From DATJSN01 sp035504095 (lineage in GTDB: Bacteria; Planctomycetota; Phycisphaerae; WQYP01): DNA of 64,000 bases. The notes under the pieces are model-generated. The model was given only the letters and a program-made list of their open reading frames with translations, had not been told where the DNA came from and searched no databases. The stretch is from contig DATJSN010000001.1 in NCBI GenBank assembly GCA_035504095.1, positions 1 through 64,000 on the forward strand. Direction: 5' to 3'. A program made the translations under genes and the position numbers. This document shows, one piece after another, positions 43,584-53,054 of this stretch (position 1 is its first letter; every line of letters starts with the position of its first letter).

Positions 43584-43598
43584 CTGCCAAGCTGGCAG
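43584..43598. terminator. Short inverted repeat after the GT39 gene
   Basis: CTGCCA-AGC-TGGCAG lies just after the stop codon at 43581. No U-run follows, so its role as a terminator is uncertain. Confidence 0.3.
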
Positions 43599-43825
43599 AA
43601 TTGCGGAATAGACTGACTTTTTAGTAGAGATTTGAGTAAAACAAGCCAAAACAGAGATGGTTGTAAGTGCATTAAAGTCAATGAGTTACGTGTTTCTATG
43701 CGGTTGGCGGTCCGGCGGCATGCCTCTTGCTATTGGCGTAATAACTGGTCGGCGGAGTACTCATGCCGGATGAACATATCAAGTAAATCGGCAGACTACC
43801 CACGATCAAGAAAAGGAAGTGAAAT

Positions 43826-45760
43826 ATGGCAAAAGTAATTGGTATTGATTTGGGTACAACCAACTCGGTTGTAGCCGTTATGGAAGGTGATCAGCCGAAA
43901 GTTCTGGTTAATGCCCAGGGTTCGCGGCTCACGCCTTCCGTGGTCGGTTTTACCGATAAGGGAGAGCGTCTGGTTGGCCTGCCGGCCAAGCACCAGCAGG
44001 TGACAAATCCGCAAAATACGATTTATTCCATCAAGCGATTCATGGGACGGCGGCATTCGGAAGTGGCCAGCGAGGAAAAGCTTGTGCCCTATAAGATTGT
44101 CGGCGGGCCGGAGGAACTGGTGAAGGTGGAAGTACGCGGCAAAACTTATACGCCGCCGGAAATTTCCGCCATGATTCTTCAGGACCTCAAAAAGACCGCG
44201 GAAGATTACCTGGGACAGAAAGTGACCGACGCGATTATTACCGTGCCGGCGTACTTCAATGATTCCCAGCGTCTGGCCACCAAGGAAGCGGGCGAAATCG
44301 CCGGACTTAACGTTAAACGCGTTTTGCCCGAACCTACCGCGGCGGCGCTGGCTTATGGCATGGATAAAAAGAAGGGCGGCAAAATCGCCGTGTTTGACCT
44401 GGGCGGCGGCACCTTCGATGTGTCGGTGCTCGACGTCGGCGACGGCGTATTCGAGGTGCTCTCCATCAACGGCGACACGCACCTTGGCGGCGACGATTAC
44501 GATCAGGTTCTGGTTGATTACATCGCCGAAGAATTCCGTAAACAGAACGGCATTGATTTGCGCAAAGACCCCATGGCGCTGCAGCGTCTGAAAGAGGCGG
44601 CGGAAAAAGCCAAGATCGAGCTTTCCAGCAATATGGAAACTTCGGTCAACCTGCCGTTTATCACCGCTGACGCCAGCGGCCCCAAGCATCTGCAAATGGC
44701 GGTGACGCGCAGCAAATTTGAGGCGCTGACCAATCATCTGACGGAACGCTGCCGCCAGCCGGTGCTCAAAGCGCTCGAAGACGCCAAGGTTAAAGCCAAG
44801 GACATCGACGAAGTGTTACTGGTGGGCGGGGCAACCCGCACGCCGCGCGTGCAGCAACTTGTCAAGGAGCTCTTTGGCAAAGAAGGCAATAAGAGCGTCA
44901 ACCCCGACGAAGCCGTGGCTCTGGGCGCCGCGGTACAGGGCGGCATCACCACGGGCGAAGTCAAAGACATCCTGGTGCTCGATGTGACGCCGTTGTCATT
45001 GGGCGTTGAAACCTATGGAAACGTGATGACGGTTCTGATTCCGCGGAATACGACTATTCCGACGAGCAAAACCGAAACGTTCAGCACCGCCGCGGATAGC
45101 CAGACGAGCGTGGAAATCCACGTGTTGCAGGGCGAACGCGAATTCGCCAAGGACAACCGTACACTGGGCCGATTCCAGTTAACGGGAATTCCGCCGGCTC
45201 CGCGCGGCATTCCGCAGATTGAAGTCACCTTCGACATCGACGTGAACGGCATTCTGAACGTGAAGGCCCGCGATAAGGCCACCAACAAGGAAAATAAGGT
45301 GGAAATCAAGGGTCACAGCGGTTTATCCAAGGACGAAATTGAACGGATGAAAAAGGACGCCGAGGCCCATGCCACCGAGGATAAGGCCCGACGTGAACTC
45401 GTGGACCTGCGCAACCGCGGCGAAGCCGTGGTGTTCCAGGTGGAACGCGAGCTTCAGGAACACGGCGGCAAGATCGGCCAGCAGGAACGCGGCGATCTGG
45501 AAGGCGCTCTGAGCCGTGCCAAGGAAGCGCTGAAGACCGACGATAAGGATGCCATCGAAAAGGCGCTGGAGAACCTCAATCGGGCGCGCATGAAACTCGG
45601 CGAAGAGATTTATAAAGCCACCGCCGGATCAGGTGGACCTGGCGGAGGTGGCGGCGGCGGTGGTGAACCGGGGGCGGCCGAACAGCGCGCCGCCGGCGAG
45701 CAACCGGGCGCCAAGAAAGGTCCGGATGACGTCATCGACGCTGAGTATGAGGTTAAGTAA
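43826..45760 (+). CDS. dnaK: Chaperone DnaK (Hsp70)
   Basis: 644 residues, full length. The ATPase starts GIDLGTTNSVVAVMEG, and includes IITVPAYFNDSQRLATKEAG, AYGMDKKKGGKIAVFDLGGGTFDVSVLD and LLVGGATRTPRVQ. The linker DILVLDVTPLSLGVETYG leads to the substrate-binding domain, and the lid ends in a Gly-rich tail and DDVIDAEYEVK. AAAAGGAAG precedes the ATG. No grpE or dnaJ is next to it, no CIRCE element was seen upstream, and a strong terminator follows, so it is transcribed alone. Confidence 0.97.
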   Translation: MAKVIGIDLGTTNSVVAVMEGDQPKVLVNAQGSRLTPSVVGFTDKGERLVGLPAKHQQVTNPQNTIYSIKRFMGRRHSEVASEEKLVPYKIVGGPEELVKVEVRGKTYTPPEISAMILQDLKKTAEDYLGQKVTDAIITVPAYFNDSQRLATKEAGEIAGLNVKRVLPEPTAAALAYGMDKKKGGKIAVFDLGGGTFDVSVLDVGDGVFEVLSINGDTHLGGDDYDQVLVDYIAEEFRKQNGIDLRKDPMALQRLKEAAEKAKIELSSNMETSVNLPFITADASGPKHLQMAVTRSKFEALTNHLTERCRQPVLKALEDAKVKAKDIDEVLLVGGATRTPRVQQLVKELFGKEGNKSVNPDEAVALGAAVQGGITTGEVKDILVLDVTPLSLGVETYGNVMTVLIPRNTTIPTSKTETFSTAADSQTSVEIHVLQGEREFAKDNRTLGRFQLTGIPPAPRGIPQIEVTFDIDVNGILNVKARDKATNKENKVEIKGHSGLSKDEIERMKKDAEAHATEDKARRELVDLRNRGEAVVFQVERELQEHGGKIGQQERGDLEGALSRAKEALKTDDKDAIEKALENLNRARMKLGEEIYKATAGSGGPGGGGGGGGEPGAAEQRAAGEQPGAKKGPDDVIDAEYEVK

Positions 45761-45789
45761 TTCTGTCGGTTGCACAAACCGCTGATTTA

Positions 45790-45818
45790 GCCCCGGCATT
45801 TCTTGCCGGGGCTTTTTT
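45790..45818 (+). terminator. Rho-independent terminator of dnaK
   Basis: Perfect 9-bp stem GCCCCGGCA / TGCCGGGGC around TTTCT, followed by TTTTTT. It lies 30 bp after the dnaK stop. Confidence 0.9.
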
Positions 45819-45838
45819 ATTTTCGATGGACCCTAATC

Positions 45839-46159
45839 ATGGCGCAGGAAAATATACCTCAGCCGACGGACATTAAACTTAAAAAGTCTGAATCGCTTCA
45901 GATCACCTGGTCTGATGGTCAAACCACGCGTTATGAACTGCGTATGTTACGCCGCATGTGTCCCTGCGCCGGATGCCGCGGCGAAAGAGACCTTCTCGGC
46001 CGGCAGCTTCTGCCGGTGGTCAAAACTTCTTATGACGGGCCGATTACCGCGGTGGGAGCGGAATTGGTCGGCAATTACGCCTTGAGGATCATCTGGTCGG
46101 ACAATCACACCACCGGCATTTATACTTTTGAATACCTGCGATCGCTGGAATCTGTGTAA
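45839..46159 (+). CDS. DUF971 (GBBH-like N-terminal) domain protein
   Basis: 106 residues from the ATG at 45839; the frame opens earlier at 45803 but that part lies in the dnaK terminator. DUF971 hallmarks: LQITWSDGQTTRYELRMLRRMCPCAGCRGE with a zinc-like CxCxxC, then YALRIIWSDNHTTGIYTFEYLR. The stand-alone family is linked to iron-sulfur or ApbC-related functions in some bacteria; its role here is unknown. Confidence 0.88.
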   Translation: MAQENIPQPTDIKLKKSESLQITWSDGQTTRYELRMLRRMCPCAGCRGERDLLGRQLLPVVKTSYDGPITAVGAELVGNYALRIIWSDNHTTGIYTFEYLRSLESV

Positions 46160-46215
46160 CTATTCAAAACGTGCGTTATCTTCTCAGGCGGGCATAAAGC
46201 GCTTATGCTAACGGA

Positions 46216-46836
46216 ATGAGGCGACGCTGTTTGACCATACTCATGAGTTTGTCGGTGCTGGTTTTCGGTTGCCTGACGGGCTGCCAATCCTTCGGACCTT
46301 TGCGCGTTGAACCGGTCGTCAACAACAGGACCTCAGAACTTCTTCCAAATTTTGTGCTGACCTTTTATCGTGTGGATCAGGATGGAAATTATTGGTTCTT
46401 TTTTTCGTCCCGGACGCCGGTCGAAGGTTCCTTTACGGGTATAAGCCAGACATTGATTTTACGGGTATTCTGGGATCCCAAGCCCGGCGTGACGACGCTC
46501 GATCCCAGCGGCATCAATACCACCATACGTTTTATTGTGATGACGCCGAATGGATCGGGAATGTACGAAGGCTCGGGGTTTGTCCGCATTCACGGCAAAC
46601 CCGGAGACAAACAACTGACGATATCCATCGTGGACGGTGAAATGCGCCTGACCAATTCCAGCGGTTATTTTGTCGATGCGCTGGGGCCTTCACGAATCAC
46701 CGGCGACCAGAACGTGATCTATTCGCCCGATCAGACACTGGCCTTGATTCAGCAGGCGCGCAGAGATTTTTTCCTGGCGACATACAGCCAGAGATATGAA
46801 GTAGCAAACCCCCCAAACGCCGGTGCATTGCCGTAA
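46216..46836 (+). CDS. Hypothetical lipoprotein
   Basis: 206 residues. The lipoprotein signal ends LTGC with Cys at about 23. The mature part appears beta-rich (VEPVVNNRTSELLPNFVLTFYRV, TLILRVFWDP). Family not recognised. It sits between the DUF971 gene and nrdR on the same strand, 57 and 51 bp away, possibly in one transcript. Confidence 0.68.
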   Translation: MRRRCLTILMSLSVLVFGCLTGCQSFGPLRVEPVVNNRTSELLPNFVLTFYRVDQDGNYWFFFSSRTPVEGSFTGISQTLILRVFWDPKPGVTTLDPSGINTTIRFIVMTPNGSGMYEGSGFVRIHGKPGDKQLTISIVDGEMRLTNSSGYFVDALGPSRITGDQNVIYSPDQTLALIQQARRDFFLATYSQRYEVANPPNAGALP

Positions 46837-46887
46837 TCAACGGTTCGATGCGTTTGGGGACACAGACTTTTTGGAACGGAAATTCGC

Positions 46888-47388
46888 GTGCGTTGCCCAT
46901 TTTGCCATACCGAAGATAAGGACCGGGTGATCGATTCACGCCCCGTGGAAGGCGGCGACGCCATTCGCCGCCGGCGCGTATGCGATCACTGTAACCGCCG
47001 CTACACAACATATGAACGTGTGCAGGAAGTGGTGCGGTTGATGGTGGTTAAAAAAGACGGCTCGCGTGTGCCATTTGACCGCAATCGAATTCTTGAGGGT
47101 ATTCAAAAAGCCTGTTACAAGCGGCCGGTATCGGCGGAGCTGATCGCCAAAATTGTGGATGCGGTCGAAGAAAGGGCCGCCCGGCAGTTTGACCGGGAAG
47201 TCCCCAGTCCATTCATCGGCCAGGAAGTAATGGAAATCCTTCGCCGCACCGATGCGATCGCCTACGTACGTTTCGCATCGGTTTATCACGAATTCAAAGA
47301 CCTGGGTGAACTGGTGCAGGAAGCCAACGAAATAATTGAAAAGAATCGCCATGAAGATCCCGGCCAATCCGATCTATTTGCCGAGTAA
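46888..47388 (+). CDS. nrdR: Transcriptional repressor NrdR
   Basis: 166 residues starting with GTG. The zinc ribbon is CPFC (3-6) and CDHC (33-36), then the ATP-cone domain with VVKKDGSRVPFDRNRILEGIQKAC. Senses ATP/dATP and represses ribonucleotide reductase genes by binding paired NrdR boxes. No nrd gene is in the window. The family is highly conserved and the call is firm. Confidence 0.96.
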   Translation: MRCPFCHTEDKDRVIDSRPVEGGDAIRRRRVCDHCNRRYTTYERVQEVVRLMVVKKDGSRVPFDRNRILEGIQKACYKRPVSAELIAKIVDAVEERAARQFDREVPSPFIGQEVMEILRRTDAIAYVRFASVYHEFKDLGELVQEANEIIEKNRHEDPGQSDLFAE

Positions 47389-47713
47389 GAGCTTGCAACC
47401 CACCTTATGTTAAAATACAAAGATAAGAGCCGCTAACAAAATAACTTGTCTACCGGCTTGTTTTGTCGGCAACTCTATACATTTTCTGTCGGATTTTCTT
47501 TTAAGCCGCAGTTTATTTATAGGTGGAGAAGAAATTTGGGTACGCCCCTGTTTGACGGCGTAGGAAAAGCCCTTATTGTGAACCCGAATATCTCTTACTG
47601 GTAAATCATAGTTCCACCCATCGCGGTGTCGCTCAATATGAGATGTCATAATGAGTGGAACCGAAGCTGAGCCATCGCAACGATCAGGCGAACTTTTTAG
47701 AAAGGAACCAACC
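47389..47713. other. Intergenic region (325 bp) after nrdR
   Basis: No gene seen. An inverted repeat with a 3-nt bulge (GCCG-CTA-ACAAAA at 47429-47441 and TTTTGT-CGGC at 47461-47470) could form a stem of about 10 bp serving as a terminator. Confidence 0.4.
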
Positions 47714-49558
47714 ATGACCTGCAAACAAAAAATAGCGGCGTTTCTTGCACTTGCAGCGGCTTTGCCGTTGGCAATCGTGCAAGCGGATTCATCCATCAAT
47801 ACACCGGCCGATTCCGGTGTGATGGTTGCGGCTCCTGCCGATGACGTGCTCGATTATGTGCCGGCAAACGCCCGCATGGTATTTGTGATGAATAATCTCA
47901 ACGACCTGCACAAGAAAATTGCATCATTGCTGCAAACACTTCAGATTCCCAATCGCTTTCCCAGCCTGAAGTCCGTTGTCGCAGGGATGGGCATTAAACA
48001 AGATTTGGACATACATGGCTCAGCGGCGCTGGTATTCCTGGCGGACCTTAAAGCCAGGGAGTCGATTCTTCTTGTTCCCGCGACAGATGCCAACGAGATG
48101 CTTTCTTCTCTAAATCCGGTTTCAGAGCAAGACGGTATAGCCGAAATCCGACCGTATGAATATGCCGTCGTTACAGGCCATTATGTCGCAGTCGATTCGG
48201 ACCGCCAACCGCTGGTTGATTTCGTCAAGGCTTCCAGCCAATCACTCTATGACGCCTTGTCCCTCACCGATATCAACATGATCGATGGAAGCGATCTAGG
48301 TTTTTACATTAACATGGCCGCTATCCGAGATCCTATCGAAAATAGCATGGATGAGAGTCAGGAAAATACCATACAAAGAGTGCAATCCATGCGCCTGCAG
48401 CAAAGTATGATTAACCAGATTGTATTTGGTTATGCTGTGCAGAAACTGTTCGTTCATGAGATTCTTGATGATATAAAGACCGGCGTGGCGGGTCTGAGTA
48501 TTTCCGATGACGGTATTACGCTTAATACGGATAAGCAGTATGAACCAAATACACCGCCGGCGGACTTTGTCACTGAATCCAGGCCATTAGGCGGACAAGC
48601 ATTTGCCGGTTTACCCCAAATCAGCCCTTCAATAGCATTTGCCGTTAATTTTTCCGGCGGCTGGGCAGGGGAACTGTTCAATAAATGGAGCGAAAGCCTG
48701 GCCAACAATCCGGATCTGCAGGGTAATGTCCGGGCACAACAAACCGTACAACAATGGAATCAAATTGCCCAACTTTTTACGTTGCTTTCTAAACAGGACG
48801 AGGCAGTGCAGTTTACACCTGCGATACAAGGATATTCCATCATCACGACTGATCAACCGAGTCAGGCTCATGATTTGCAACGAAAAATAATACTAAAGCG
48901 CATTAGCAGTCTGCAATCGCAAAATAGGAACAGTGGATTTAACATGACCGCAGAATTGGTGCAGGACGCTTTGAATGTCGATGGTGTAAGCTTTGATAAA
49001 ATCATATTCAACATGAACTTGAATGCCCGGACTTTCGGGGCGAATCAGCCACCGGCTTTCATTGCTCAATTCATCCAGGACATACTGGGGCCTGATGGGC
49101 TGACTGCATATAGTGGCGTAGTTGGCAACAACATTATCAGCGGGATAAACGTGTCCAACGATCAACTACAAAGCGCCGTGGAAACCGCGAAAAATCCGAT
49201 TGATGCCGTGGATTCAGAACCCACGATCATCGCCGCCCAGCAACATGTATTGCCTGATGCATCCGTTATTGTCTATGCCCAGCCGAGCGCCCTTATTGAA
49301 ACATTTATTAACAGTTTCCAGACAAGCATGGGCGCACAGGCGCCCAGTGCGCCTGGCGGTCCGGCGGAGCCGGTCGGCGGTTTGATTTGCCTGAGCGAAG
49401 CCGGTTCATTGGGACGCATCTATTTACCAATCAGTGAACTGGAAAGGATTTCGGCCGATGCCCATCAGTTAATTCCCATGTTTATTATGATGAAGATGGA
49501 GGATCAGAGAACAATGCAACAACAGGGAGGCGGTCCACCGATACAACCTCGCCAATGA
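47714..49558 (+). CDS. Secreted hypothetical protein (DUF3352-like)
   Basis: 614 residues from the ATG at 47714, preceded by AAAGGAA; the longer frame to 47651 lacks support. The signal peptide is MTCKQKIAAFLALAAALPLAIVQA. The mature start, DVLDYVPANARMVFVMNNLNDLHKKI, resembles the opening of DUF3352-type proteins, where a large exported chain begins with a statement-like VP.na..v..i.dl pattern. The tail is Gln/Pro-rich (QQQGGGPPIQPRQ). No catalytic motif. Function unknown. Confidence 0.66.
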   Translation: MTCKQKIAAFLALAAALPLAIVQADSSINTPADSGVMVAAPADDVLDYVPANARMVFVMNNLNDLHKKIASLLQTLQIPNRFPSLKSVVAGMGIKQDLDIHGSAALVFLADLKARESILLVPATDANEMLSSLNPVSEQDGIAEIRPYEYAVVTGHYVAVDSDRQPLVDFVKASSQSLYDALSLTDINMIDGSDLGFYINMAAIRDPIENSMDESQENTIQRVQSMRLQQSMINQIVFGYAVQKLFVHEILDDIKTGVAGLSISDDGITLNTDKQYEPNTPPADFVTESRPLGGQAFAGLPQISPSIAFAVNFSGGWAGELFNKWSESLANNPDLQGNVRAQQTVQQWNQIAQLFTLLSKQDEAVQFTPAIQGYSIITTDQPSQAHDLQRKIILKRISSLQSQNRNSGFNMTAELVQDALNVDGVSFDKIIFNMNLNARTFGANQPPAFIAQFIQDILGPDGLTAYSGVVGNNIISGINVSNDQLQSAVETAKNPIDAVDSEPTIIAAQQHVLPDASVIVYAQPSALIETFINSFQTSMGAQAPSAPGGPAEPVGGLICLSEAGSLGRIYLPISELERISADAHQLIPMFIMMKMEDQRTMQQQGGGPPIQPRQ

Positions 49559-49587
49559 ACCGCGAGTTTGCTATATAATCTGTTTCA

Positions 49588-51822
49588 ATGGCGACGACGA
49601 TCAGAAAACAAATTCTTTCGCTATTGGTCCTATTTTGCGGAATAGTTTGCAGTTCGTTGCGAATTGCCAATGGCGCCGATCAATCCCTGGATTGGACCCA
49701 AACCGGCTTGCAATGTCCGGCCTCTTTTGTCGTCAGCATGGCCCGTGATCTTCAGGGACGAATATGGATCGGAACCGAGGATGAAGGCGTATTTTGTTTT
49801 GATCCCTCGGCCCCCGATCAACAGTGGACAAATTACACAATGGATAATGGTCTGAGCGACGATAGCGCTTATGCAATCGCCTGCGACAAACTCGGCCGCA
49901 TCTGGGTTGGAACGCTCAATCATGGCGTGAGCGTATATAACGGCGTTAAATGGCAGACTTATTCGGCCGTGGCCGATCCGGATCATCAAATTCTGGCCGG
50001 TCCGCTGGGTGAACACGTCTTCGCCATTGCCATAAGTCCCGTCGATGGTGACGTCTGGATGGCCACGGATGCTGGTTTAACGCGTTATTCGGTTCAAAAA
50101 GATTCCTGGAGTTACTTCACTCAGGCCGACGGTCTGCCATCGAATCAAACCAGTTCGCTGGCCTTCGCCGCTGACGGCACACTCTATGTGGGTACGCAAT
50201 GCGACGGCATCGGTATGGCCAGGCCAGATGATGATTACAAAAGTTGGAGCATCGTTACCGGGCCGGAACAGTTGCCGTTGATCGCGCAGGGTTCGGGCCT
50301 GCCCAGTTGTCTGGTGAATTGCCTGTTGGTGGAGGCTGATGGAACCGTATTAGCCGGTACCAATGGCGGATTGGCTTACAGCAGCGACAAGGGGAAAACC
50401 TGGGAATTTATTCGTGGACAGGATTACGAGGACAAGGTGAGGGATGGATATCCTCCAGTCGCCTGGCAGAGTGATGCAGATATCACTGATGAATCGCTTT
50501 TACCGGAAGATCATATAACCAGCCTCGCCCAGGATGACCGCGGACGAATCTGGATTGGTACCTGGAGACAGGGTTTTGAAGTTTTTGACGCGCCGCTTAT
50601 AAATACGTTGTATACCGGCGGCTTTACAAAATCCAAACTGGGCACTGGCAAATTCGTTACGGCATTTTTACCTCTGGGCGGCGATGAGACTCTGGTTTCG
50701 GGCTATGGGGTCGGCGTTGCATTGGTCGGCGACTCTCAGATGCCAAACAATGGTATTACTCCGGCCGCTTCCACTGCGCTACTGCCATCCGGCGCTCAGC
50801 CGCCTAGTGATCAAACAATAAACACGCTTGTCGCGAAACTTGCCGGGATGCCGGCGCCGGCGTCCGGACAAACGATTGCCGGGTATCTTGATGACGATTG
50901 GACCACGCAAGGCAACTGGGTAGGCAGATATGGAAATCGTTTCGCCAATCTTCCCGCCGGTTGGCAGAATATTACGTGGATGCCAAACGATTATTCAGTC
51001 AGCGCCAGGACGGGACCGCATCGGATGCCTGGCCGGGGTGAGTATTGTTATTATTGGCTTTCCGGCGCCAATTACACTTCGTCTCGATCTCTTTTGGATC
51101 CGGTAAAGCATGTATATTTCCAGGGCGAATGGAATGATACTGCTGCCCAGGGATATTCCATTACCTGGGCGGGACCGGATATGTATATATTCATTAAAAT
51201 TCCCGCCGGCGTTTCACGAATCAGTTTTTATTTCAATAATGACGACGGTCATCGCGGTCCTAATGCCAATCGGGATTATGAACTGTTGGTTTTTAAGGGC
51301 CACGTGACGGATCAATTCAAAGATGCCGGACCGATTCTGGCCAAATCGAGAGTCGAACATTTCTGGCAGCCGGTCTACAAGTCATTCGTGGTCGCAGGAC
51401 CCGGTGAATTTACGTTTGTCTTCGAACGCAATTACAGTCTAAATACCATGGTCTCAGGTGTTTTTATTGACCGGCTGGCCGGTGCGACGAATATATCGGA
51501 CAGCTATGTTGTTCCGACGACGGGGCAATCGCGATTTATGCCGCCGTCTTTGTCTGATTCAGACTTACAAACGATTCAATCCAACCCTGCTCCGGCAGCC
51601 GCCTGGAAATTATGGAATCAGCTCGATGATGCGTGGACGAACCAGAGTTCCTGGCCGGTGCAATATGCCTATCGCATTCTAGCCTATCGCGCGGCGGAGG
51701 CATCTGGTGCGCCGGAGAGCTTGCTTACAGAATGGCGCTGGGGTATTGGATCGATCTGGACCGACCAGGATCGCAATGTGTTTGATACGCGTTTTGTATC
51801 AGCGGCGGCGGAAACAAATTAA
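49588..51822 (+). CDS. Secreted beta-propeller (Reg_prop) protein
   Basis: 744 residues with a signal peptide (IRKQILSLLVLFCGIVCSSL). Residues about 45-380 contain two-component-regulator propeller repeats: DLQGRIWIGTEDEGVFCFD, DKLGRIWVGTLNHGVSVYN, DDRGRIWIGTWRQGFEVFD. The second half (about 420-740) is a beta-rich region with YFNNDDGHRGPNANRDYELL, probably carbohydrate- or ligand-binding. No histidine-kinase or transmembrane output domain follows, so this is a detached sensor or structural propeller. It starts 30 bp after the previous gene. Confidence 0.82.
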   Translation: MATTIRKQILSLLVLFCGIVCSSLRIANGADQSLDWTQTGLQCPASFVVSMARDLQGRIWIGTEDEGVFCFDPSAPDQQWTNYTMDNGLSDDSAYAIACDKLGRIWVGTLNHGVSVYNGVKWQTYSAVADPDHQILAGPLGEHVFAIAISPVDGDVWMATDAGLTRYSVQKDSWSYFTQADGLPSNQTSSLAFAADGTLYVGTQCDGIGMARPDDDYKSWSIVTGPEQLPLIAQGSGLPSCLVNCLLVEADGTVLAGTNGGLAYSSDKGKTWEFIRGQDYEDKVRDGYPPVAWQSDADITDESLLPEDHITSLAQDDRGRIWIGTWRQGFEVFDAPLINTLYTGGFTKSKLGTGKFVTAFLPLGGDETLVSGYGVGVALVGDSQMPNNGITPAASTALLPSGAQPPSDQTINTLVAKLAGMPAPASGQTIAGYLDDDWTTQGNWVGRYGNRFANLPAGWQNITWMPNDYSVSARTGPHRMPGRGEYCYYWLSGANYTSSRSLLDPVKHVYFQGEWNDTAAQGYSITWAGPDMYIFIKIPAGVSRISFYFNNDDGHRGPNANRDYELLVFKGHVTDQFKDAGPILAKSRVEHFWQPVYKSFVVAGPGEFTFVFERNYSLNTMVSGVFIDRLAGATNISDSYVVPTTGQSRFMPPSLSDSDLQTIQSNPAPAAAWKLWNQLDDAWTNQSSWPVQYAYRILAYRAAEASGAPESLLTEWRWGIGSIWTDQDRNVFDTRFVSAAAETN

Positions 51823-51840
51823 ATCAGAAGTTTCTGGAAA

Positions 51841-52911
51841 TTAATCCGCATTGGGATCAAATAACCGTCCAATGCGCGTATGATTAATGGCCGTCATTAC
51901 CTGTTGATATTGATCGGAATTTAAATTTTCTTGCAGCGCATCCCTGAAGGCATTGGCTTTTCCACGAAGGTCGGCGATCTGATCCATCCTGTCCTGCGGA
52001 TAAGAATTGCTGAATTGCTGCTGATTTTGCCGCAGTTTGGCGGCTTTGCCCTGAAAATCCAATATTGCCATGTGAAGGTCGGTTAACGAAGGCAAAATGG
52101 CTTTAAGCTGATCGGGACTTACGCCGGCATTGTCCAGAGCCGACGCCAAAGCCCTGAAAGCGCCCTGGGGATCAAAAATACCCGCATCAAATTCCAATGG
52201 CGGCGAAGTGTCAGGAGCGAAAGGTGGGCCAAGATCAGCAACAGCAATTGGACGATTGGCTACCAAATCACCAATTGCCTCATTGACTTGCCAGGGGATC
52301 ATCCATGGCCATGCGGCGACCATCCGGCCATTGGCATCGATGAGAAACGTCATATTGGGTAAACCGCCGTAGGAATGAGAAGAATAGTTATCCCATGCAT
52401 CCACCGCCAAGGTGACATTGTTAAGATTCAGTTTGCTTTGCGCTTCGGAAGCGTAAGCAATACGCTGACTTTCGTCTGCCGGGGCGGATAGATCAAAACC
52501 ATCAGTTTTATTTATATCTAATTCCTGTGACGATCCGGCAGGATGAGACTCTCGCTGGTAAACGACGAGAAAATTTACCTGATTCGCCCATCTATGGGCC
52601 ATGAATTCAACGTTGGAACTGCTTAGACGAAATGCCGGTTCAGTTAAACTCCCGAATTCAACCAAAAGCGGTTTGCCGCGGAATTGATCGGGGTCGATAC
52701 CGTGGAATTGAAGATCAACGATATTGAGTCGCGGGGCAATGGCCCCGATTTTCCACGTGGGCGTTACAATGACCGTGGGAGCAATGGCTTTGGGACTTGG
52801 ACCGGATGGGAAATCCGCCCATAGCCGACTTGATGTCAGGAAAAAAAATATTCCTACAAGCAACAAAATTGGGTACACAGACGTATTAAATTTCGGTATT
52901 ATTTGCTTCAT
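51841..52911 (-). CDS. Iodothyronine-deiodinase-like thioredoxin-fold protein lacking the catalytic Cys/Sec
   Basis: 356 residues. An N-terminal membrane anchor or signal lies at about 13-31. Residues about 55-225 match the deiodinase/thioredoxin-like family: GKPLLVEFGSLTEPAF, then NFLVVYQRESHPAGS, then LPNMTFLIDANGRMV. In true family members the stretch FGSxTU/CPPF carries the catalytic selenocysteine or cysteine. Here it reads GSLTEP (87-92), so the position is Glu91 and no Cys is nearby. The C-terminal third is helical with a YPQDRMDQIADLRGKANAF segment. It is probably a non-redox or degenerate homologue. Confidence 0.74.
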   Translation of the reverse strand: MKQIIPKFNTSVYPILLLVGIFFFLTSSRLWADFPSGPSPKAIAPTVIVTPTWKIGAIAPRLNIVDLQFHGIDPDQFRGKPLLVEFGSLTEPAFRLSSSNVEFMAHRWANQVNFLVVYQRESHPAGSSQELDINKTDGFDLSAPADESQRIAYASEAQSKLNLNNVTLAVDAWDNYSSHSYGGLPNMTFLIDANGRMVAAWPWMIPWQVNEAIGDLVANRPIAVADLGPPFAPDTSPPLEFDAGIFDPQGAFRALASALDNAGVSPDQLKAILPSLTDLHMAILDFQGKAAKLRQNQQQFSNSYPQDRMDQIADLRGKANAFRDALQENLNSDQYQQVMTAINHTRIGRLFDPNAD

Positions 52912-53054
52912 AAGTGTAGAAACGCGTTAAAATGGTCAAAGTTTCTCACTGAAGCCAACGTTGACTGCGGAAACTGACCTGTCGGTTTTCCTGCTTAGCC
53001 GCTATATATAATATGGGAACCGGGCTTGGGCATTGCAAGGGTGGAGCTGTCTTG

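Noticed and set aside
43582..43825. CIRCE element or heat-shock promoter before dnaK
   Set aside because: The TTAGCACTC-N9-GAGTGCTAA palindrome is absent, and no clear sigma-32-type promoter was seen.
43796..44737. 313-codon open frame antisense to dnaK
   Set aside because: It mirrors conserved dnaK codons and has no independent start signal or motif.
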